Shown here piece by piece: positions 6,245-9,504 of a stretch of 9,504 nucleotides of DNA. The stretch comes from Saprospiraceae bacterium. GTDB lineage: Bacteria; Bacteroidota; Bacteroidia; Chitinophagales; Saprospiraceae. The position numbers and the translations under genes were made by a program. Each line of letters starts with the position of its first letter. Positions within the stretch are counted from its first letter, which is position 1. The notes beneath the pieces were generated by a model that was given only the letters and a program-made list of their open reading frames with translations, made no database searches and was not told the origin of the DNA. The stretch lies in assembly GCA_016787375.1 (NCBI GenBank), contig JAEUUM010000005.1, forward strand, positions 1 to 9,504, written 5' to 3'.

Positions 6245-6745
6245 ATGCAATTGAATTTTATGATCATGGCACTCGCTGCCATAATACCAATGATAATTGG
6301 CTTCATTTGGTATAACCCCAAAGTAATGGGTAATGCGTGGATGGCTTCAACCGGTCTTAATGAAGAAAAGCTTAAAGAAGCAAACATGGCAGTTATTCTT
6401 GTCTCATGTTATGTCTTGAGCCTTTTCTTGAGCCTGTCTTTGAATTTTGTGGTTGTGCATCAATACCACATGTATTCAATTTTTGCAAATGACCCGGGAA
6501 TGAAGGACCCAAATTCTGAAATCAGTAAAATGATTGCAGACTTCATGTCAAAGTACGGACAAAACTTCAGGACTTTTAAACATGGTGCATTTCATGGTGG
6601 CTTAACCAGTATTTTTATGGCTTTACCATTAATTGGCATAAATGCACTTTTTGAAAGAAAAAGCTGGAAGTACATCTTTATCCATGTTGGATATTGGTTT
6701 GTTACTTTAGCCTTGATGGGCGGACTTATTTGTGCATACGCTTAA
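6245..6745 (+). CDS. DUF1761 domain integral membrane protein
   Basis: This small inner-membrane protein of 166 aa belongs to a family with no assigned function. Four hydrophobic segments can be read at about 5-23, 49-72, 117-136 and 143-165. Between the first two is the family's conserved stretch IGFIWYNPKVMGNAWMASTG (18-37), whose 'WYNP..FG..WM' pattern (here VMG) is what identifies DUF1761. A polar loop of about 40 residues (77-115, NDPGMKDPNSEISK...) separates segments 2 and 3, and a His-containing FKHGAFHGG (111-119) opens segment 3. The length is usual for the family. It has its own -7 element and is closed by a strong terminator, so it appears to be a single-gene unit rather than part of the peptidase operon. 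Confidence 0.82.
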   Translation: MQLNFMIMALAAIIPMIIGFIWYNPKVMGNAWMASTGLNEEKLKEANMAVILVSCYVLSLFLSLSLNFVVVHQYHMYSIFANDPGMKDPNSEISKMIADFMSKYGQNFRTFKHGAFHGGLTSIFMALPLIGINALFERKSWKYIFIHVGYWFVTLALMGGLICAYA

Positions 6746-6764
6746 AGACTTCCTGCTCAAATAG

Positions 6765-6816
6765 AAAGAGCATCCAATAGGTCTGTATACTTTTTTGGAT
6801 GCTCTTTTTGGTTTTT
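6765..6816 (+). terminator. Rho-independent terminator, 13-bp perfect stem
   Basis: AAAGAGCATCCAA (6765-6777) pairs perfectly with TTGGATGCTCTTT (6795-6807) across a 17-nt loop. TTTTTGGTTTTTT runs through 6805-6816. It ends the DUF1761 transcript. The minus-strand MscS gene stops at 6902 and runs toward the same stem, where its tail (ctatttgag) is U-poor, so bidirectional use is possible but weaker. Confidence 0.85.
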
Positions 6817-6901
6817 TACATTGTCTCAATTCACCTTTGAATAATTAAGTTATTCTGAATAGGAAAATTCTCTGTGTGTTATATTTCTACAATAAAAGAT
6901 A

Positions 6902-7702
6902 TTATTTTAATCCATATTCCAATCCAACTTCAGGTGCTTTTATTCCATTTTTATCAAATGCTCTTCTAATTTCTTCTTGTATTTCGTAGTATAAATCTAC
7001 TGAGTGTTCACTTTTGCACCAAGGCAAACATTCAAATGTTGCCAAGCTTGAACCTCTCGAATTGTATAATACAGACGGCGCGGGATCTTTTAATACCTTT
7101 GGATTGCTTTGGAGAACTTCCATGATAATTGCTTTAACATGATCAATATTGGCTGAATACTCTGCCATGAAAAACATATCCAACCGAAGCAATCCTTGTC
7201 CGGTAATGTTGGTAATAGGCGCAGAAGTCACCACACTATTTGGGATGATGATTTTTTTGTTATCGGCTGTCATCAACAAGGTATTGAAAATTTGTATTTC
7301 ATGAACTTCCCCTTCATATTCATTGATTTTAACGCGGTCTCCTACTTTATATGGTTTAAAAATTAAAATCAAAACTCCACTTGCAAAATGCCCAAGACTT
7401 CCTTGCAATGCAAGACCAACTGCAAGTCCAGCAGCACCAATAAGAGCCACAAAAGAAGTGGTTTCAATGCCAAACATACTGGCAACACTAATTAAAACCA
7501 GCACTTTCAATATTACGGTCAGGATGGATGCAAGAAATGGAATGATGGTTTCATCCATATTTCTGTTGCGCATTACATTGACCAAAACCTTTGATGAACG
7601 GTTTATGAGCCAAAACCCGATAACCAAAGTCAATATGGCCATGACCAATTTTGGGGCATAAGCAATGGCCTGGGGAATTAGATTTTGAATGAATTGTTCC
7701 AT
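6902..7702 (-). CDS. Small-conductance mechanosensitive channel (MscS family)
   Basis: This inner-membrane tension-gated channel of 266 aa would release solutes on osmotic downshock as a homoheptamer. Its length is close to the classical compact E. coli MscS (286 aa), not the long multi-TM variants. TM1 is about 12-33 and TM2 about 53-77. The pore helix TM3 is FVALIGAAGLAVGLALQGSLGHFASGVLILIF (84-115), with the alternating Gly/Ala packing face and the diagnostic 'LQGSLGHFASG' turn. The beta domain follows with KPYKVGDRVKI (116-126) and KKIIIPNSVVTSAPITN (149-165), then a mixed alpha/beta cytoplasmic cage domain to the end (NGIKAPEVGLEY). It begins with ATG, 17 bp after the acyltransferase stop, so the two genes are probably one transcript from the promoter before the acyltransferase. 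No truncation is seen. Confidence 0.94.
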   Translation of the reverse strand: MEQFIQNLIPQAIAYAPKLVMAILTLVIGFWLINRSSKVLVNVMRNRNMDETIIPFLASILTVILKVLVLISVASMFGIETTSFVALIGAAGLAVGLALQGSLGHFASGVLILIFKPYKVGDRVKINEYEGEVHEIQIFNTLLMTADNKKIIIPNSVVTSAPITNITGQGLLRLDMFFMAEYSANIDHVKAIIMEVLQSNPKVLKDPAPSVLYNSRGSSLATFECLPWCKSEHSVDLYYEIQEEIRRAFDKNGIKAPEVGLEYGLK

Positions 7703-7719
7703 TTAAGCTTATTTATTTT

Positions 7720-8595
7720 TTAATTATTCTCTCTCTTGTGTTTCCATCTTTTATGCGACCATAGCCAGTTAGCAGGGTATTTTCGAATCACCTCTTCGAC
7801 TTTTGTTGCAAAAATTTGAGTTATTTCTCCCGGATTTTTCTCTGTTGGGTTCATGACTAATTCTGAGATGGTGACTTCATAATATCCTCTTTTGATTCGC
7901 TGAATATCGAGGTAAAAAACCGGCAAATCCAGCGTCCTGGCAAATTGATCAACTCCATGAATAAAAGCAGTTTCTATACCAAAAAATTTAACCCAATGAG
8001 CCTTTGACACGTTTGACGGACTTTGGTCTGAGACAAAAATAAACGCACAATTTTGACTCTGAAATTCCAGAATCTTTTTTCCAACATTGGTCATTTCTAG
8101 AAGATCTAAACCGGTTCGGGATCTGTTCCGTTTTAAATAGGCTTCAATATATTTATTTTTTAAAGCTTTGTAGACTCCTTTTGAATGATGTTGAAGCTGA
8201 AAAGCGATGGCTAATGTGCCCCATTCAAAGTTACCATAATGAGCAGCATTAAGTATCACAGATTTACCTTGAAGCTGATAAGCATTTACCAATTCGACAC
8301 CTTTTAACTTCCATCTCTCTCCAAGTTGTTTTCGTGTCATCGAAAATCCTTTAATGCCTTCCACAAATAAATCAGCCAAGTTTGAATAAAAATCATTGCA
8401 AATTGAGTCTATTTCCTTCTCTGTTTTTTCAGGAAAACATTGCCGCAATTGCTTTTTAACAACTTCAACTCTGTACTTAAGTAAATCTTGCAGTAACCAT
8501 CTTACAAAATTTGAAAACCTGTACATTGCTCCAAATGGCATGATGTAAAAGATCCAAACCAAAAATCTGAAAAACAAATATGAAATCAGTTGCAT
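7720..8595 (-). CDS. LpxL/HtrB-type lysophospholipid/lipid A acyltransferase
   Basis: This membrane-anchored acyltransferase of 291 aa probably adds a secondary acyl chain to lipid A or acylates another lipid. The N-terminal hydrophobic anchor is about residues 3-24 (LISYLFFRFLVWIFYIMPFGAM). The catalytic H-x4-E/D motif is AAHYGNFEW, with H119 and E124. SDQSPS (189-194) and the C-terminal PANWLWSHKRWK (274-285) are family hallmarks, and the basic tail KHKREN completes it. Bacteroidota often carry such paralogues also for aminolipids, so the acceptor is uncertain. I chose ATG 8595 rather than the in-frame TTG at 8607 because a -7 element (8615-8622) puts the transcript start almost on that TTG. 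It is first in a two-gene unit with the MscS channel and divergent from the GH92 gene. Confidence 0.9.
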   Translation of the reverse strand: MQLISYLFFRFLVWIFYIMPFGAMYRFSNFVRWLLQDLLKYRVEVVKKQLRQCFPEKTEKEIDSICNDFYSNLADLFVEGIKGFSMTRKQLGERWKLKGVELVNAYQLQGKSVILNAAHYGNFEWGTLAIAFQLQHHSKGVYKALKNKYIEAYLKRNRSRTGLDLLEMTNVGKKILEFQSQNCAFIFVSDQSPSNVSKAHWVKFFGIETAFIHGVDQFARTLDLPVFYLDIQRIKRGYYEVTISELVMNPTEKNPGEITQIFATKVEEVIRKYPANWLWSHKRWKHKRENN

Positions 8596-8614
8596 AAAAT
8601 TGTCCAATGAGGGG

Positions 8615-8622
8615 CAAAAATA
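8615..8622 (-). promoter_or_regulatory. Bacteroidota -7 element for acyltransferase/MscS
   Basis: On the minus strand TATTTTTG fits TAnnTTTG exactly, 19 bp before ATG 8595. A TTTG exists upstream on the same strand, but only about 12 bp away, too close for a standard -33 element. Confidence 0.45.
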
Positions 8623-8711
8623 CTAATTTTAGCCCAAACTCCATATTTACATTACTTACATGCTTAAAAATCAACCAAAGTTCAGGATTTCATTAGATCT
8701 AACTTCGGATT

Positions 8712-8719
8712 TAAATTTC
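8712..8719 (+). promoter_or_regulatory. Weak -7-like element before the GH92 gene
   Basis: TAAATTTC is one base off TAnnTTTG and lies 15 bp before ATG 8735. The same bases form the left arm of a 9-bp AT-only inverted repeat (TTTAAATTT at 8710-8718, AAATTTAAA at 8726-8734) that abuts the start codon. Either feature could be chance in such AT-rich sequence. Confidence 0.25.
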
Positions 8720-8734
8720 AAAATCAAATTTAAA

Positions 8735-9504
8735 ATGATGAAGACCACATTAATAATTGTTAGCTTTTTGTATTCACTTGCATTCATTTCCGCTCAAAAC
8801 TCACCCTCACTTTCATCTTATGTCAATCCTTTTATTGGTACTGGCGGTACAGGACATACCTTTCCCGGAGCAACTCTACCACATGGAATGGTTCAACTTA
8901 GCCCGGATACACGGACAGAGGGTTGGGAAAGTTGTGCAGGTTATTATTACTCCGATAAAGAAATTCTGGGTTTCTCTCATACCCATCTCAGCGGAACCGG
9001 TGTCCCTGATCTGGGCGATATTTTGGTTTTACCATTTACAGGTACACCACAAATCCAACGATACTCTAATAATAAACCATACATCAAATCATCAATTGAC
9101 AAGAAAACGGAGCAAGCTAAACCCGGATATTATTCGGTTGAGCTTCAAGACTCAAAAATTAAGGCAGAATTAAGCTGCACAGACAGGGTTGGGTGGCACA
9201 GATATTCATTTCAAGACCCACCAGACTCCAAAATATTTTTAGATCTTCAACACAGAGACGAGCTGATTGAAGCATCCTTACAAACGACAAACAACAGAGA
9301 AATAACAGGTTACAGAATCTCTAAAGGCTGGGCAAGAAAACAACATGTTTATTTTGTCATGCAATTTTCTGCTGATGTTGAAGTAATTGATCAATCAATC
9401 GGAAAATATTCCTGGATTTTGAAAGCCAATCTTACTGATAAAAAATCCCTGCTAATCAAAGTAGGTATTTCGCCTGTAAGTGTGGAAGGTGCAAGGAAGA
9501 ACCT
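8735..9504 (+). CDS. GH92 family exo-alpha-mannosidase, N-terminal part (3' partial)
   Basis: The frame is open from ATG 8735 to the window edge (256 codons plus two bases). A signal peptide MMKTTLIIVSFLYSLAFISAQ ends near residue 21. It is followed by the GH92 N-terminal signature: YVNPFIGTGGTGHTFPGATL (29-48), GMVQLSPDTR (51-60), GWESCAGYYYSD (63-74) and GFSHTHLSGTGVPDLGDIL (79-97). GH92 enzymes are calcium-dependent, inverting exo-alpha-mannosidases (mostly alpha-1,2, others alpha-1,3 or -1,4) that Bacteroidota use to trim mannose from N-glycans or mannans in the periplasm or at the surface. Family proteins are about 740-780 aa, so about one third is present and the catalytic acid/base in the C-terminal domain are not visible. 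Linkage specificity cannot be set. An in-frame ATG at 8660 would add 25 polar residues ahead of the signal peptide and is less likely. No SusC/SusD genes are in view. Confidence 0.92.
   Translation, partial: MMKTTLIIVSFLYSLAFISAQNSPSLSSYVNPFIGTGGTGHTFPGATLPHGMVQLSPDTRTEGWESCAGYYYSDKEILGFSHTHLSGTGVPDLGDILVLPFTGTPQIQRYSNNKPYIKSSIDKKTEQAKPGYYSVELQDSKIKAELSCTDRVGWHRYSFQDPPDSKIFLDLQHRDELIEASLQTTNNREITGYRISKGWARKQHVYFVMQFSADVEVIDQSIGKYSWILKANLTDKKSLLIKVGISPVSVEGARKN

Noticed and set aside
7323..7661. 112-aa plus-strand frame opposite the MscS gene
   Set aside because: The minus strand encodes the conserved MscS pore helix and beta domain here, and this frame has no recognisable features.
8757..9173. 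138-aa plus-strand frame inside the GH92 gene
   Set aside because: The GH92 frame over the same bases has clear family motifs and a signal peptide. The other frame is a His/Leu-rich shadow.
1..9504. CRISPR arrays, tRNA or rRNA genes, toxin-antitoxin or phage-defence modules
   Set aside because: I saw no spaced direct repeats, cloverleaf-like blocks, rRNA-like conserved stretches or defence-type domains in either strand. All sizeable frames are accounted for by the genes listed.

Overview
The window comes from a member of the Bacteroidota, most likely close to Saprospiraceae/Chitinophagales. Three lines of evidence support this. The DNA is AT-rich. Two proteins end in type IX secretion (T9SS, Por secretion) type A sorting domains with the usual IYPNP entry. 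Several genes are preceded by the Bacteroidota -7 promoter element TAnnTTTG with very short leaders and weak or absent Shine-Dalgarno sequences. The exact lineage is inferred from protein style, not proven.

Layout, left to right. (1) The last 70 codons of a tricorn-type S41 peptidase (+), closed by a hairpin terminator. (2) A minus-strand pair: an intact 590-aa secreted propeller/PKD/T9SS cargo protein, overlapping by 4 bp a 225-aa gene that keeps a T9SS sorting domain but has no signal peptide and looks like the 3' stump of a larger cargo gene. (3) A gap of about 530 bp that looks worn: an IS3-like terminus string, four 7-nt tandem units and no credible gene. (4) A plus-strand operon: an exported PD40/TolB-like propeller, an exported M28 aminopeptidase with a C-terminal PDZ domain (stop and start share one base, TAATG) and a GNAT acetyltransferase (10 bp gap). 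(5) A separately promoted DUF1761 membrane protein, ended by a 13-bp perfect terminator stem. (6) A minus-strand pair: a LpxL/HtrB-type acyltransferase, then a small MscS channel. (7) Divergently, the first 256 codons of a GH92 exo-alpha-mannosidase, cut by the window end.

Taken together this is mostly cell-envelope and extracytoplasmic nutrient-processing biology: peptide degradation (S41, PD40 propeller, M28-PDZ), glycan trimming (GH92), outer-surface cargo (T9SS proteins) and envelope lipid and osmotic functions (acyltransferase, MscS). I see no tRNA, rRNA, CRISPR array or complete mobile element. I also do not see a clearly new multi-gene system. The most unusual spots are the decayed T9SS locus with its IS-like scar and heptamer repeat, and the presence of tricorn-like parts both fused (S41 tail) and split (PD40 propeller plus PDZ peptidase) within 6 kb.
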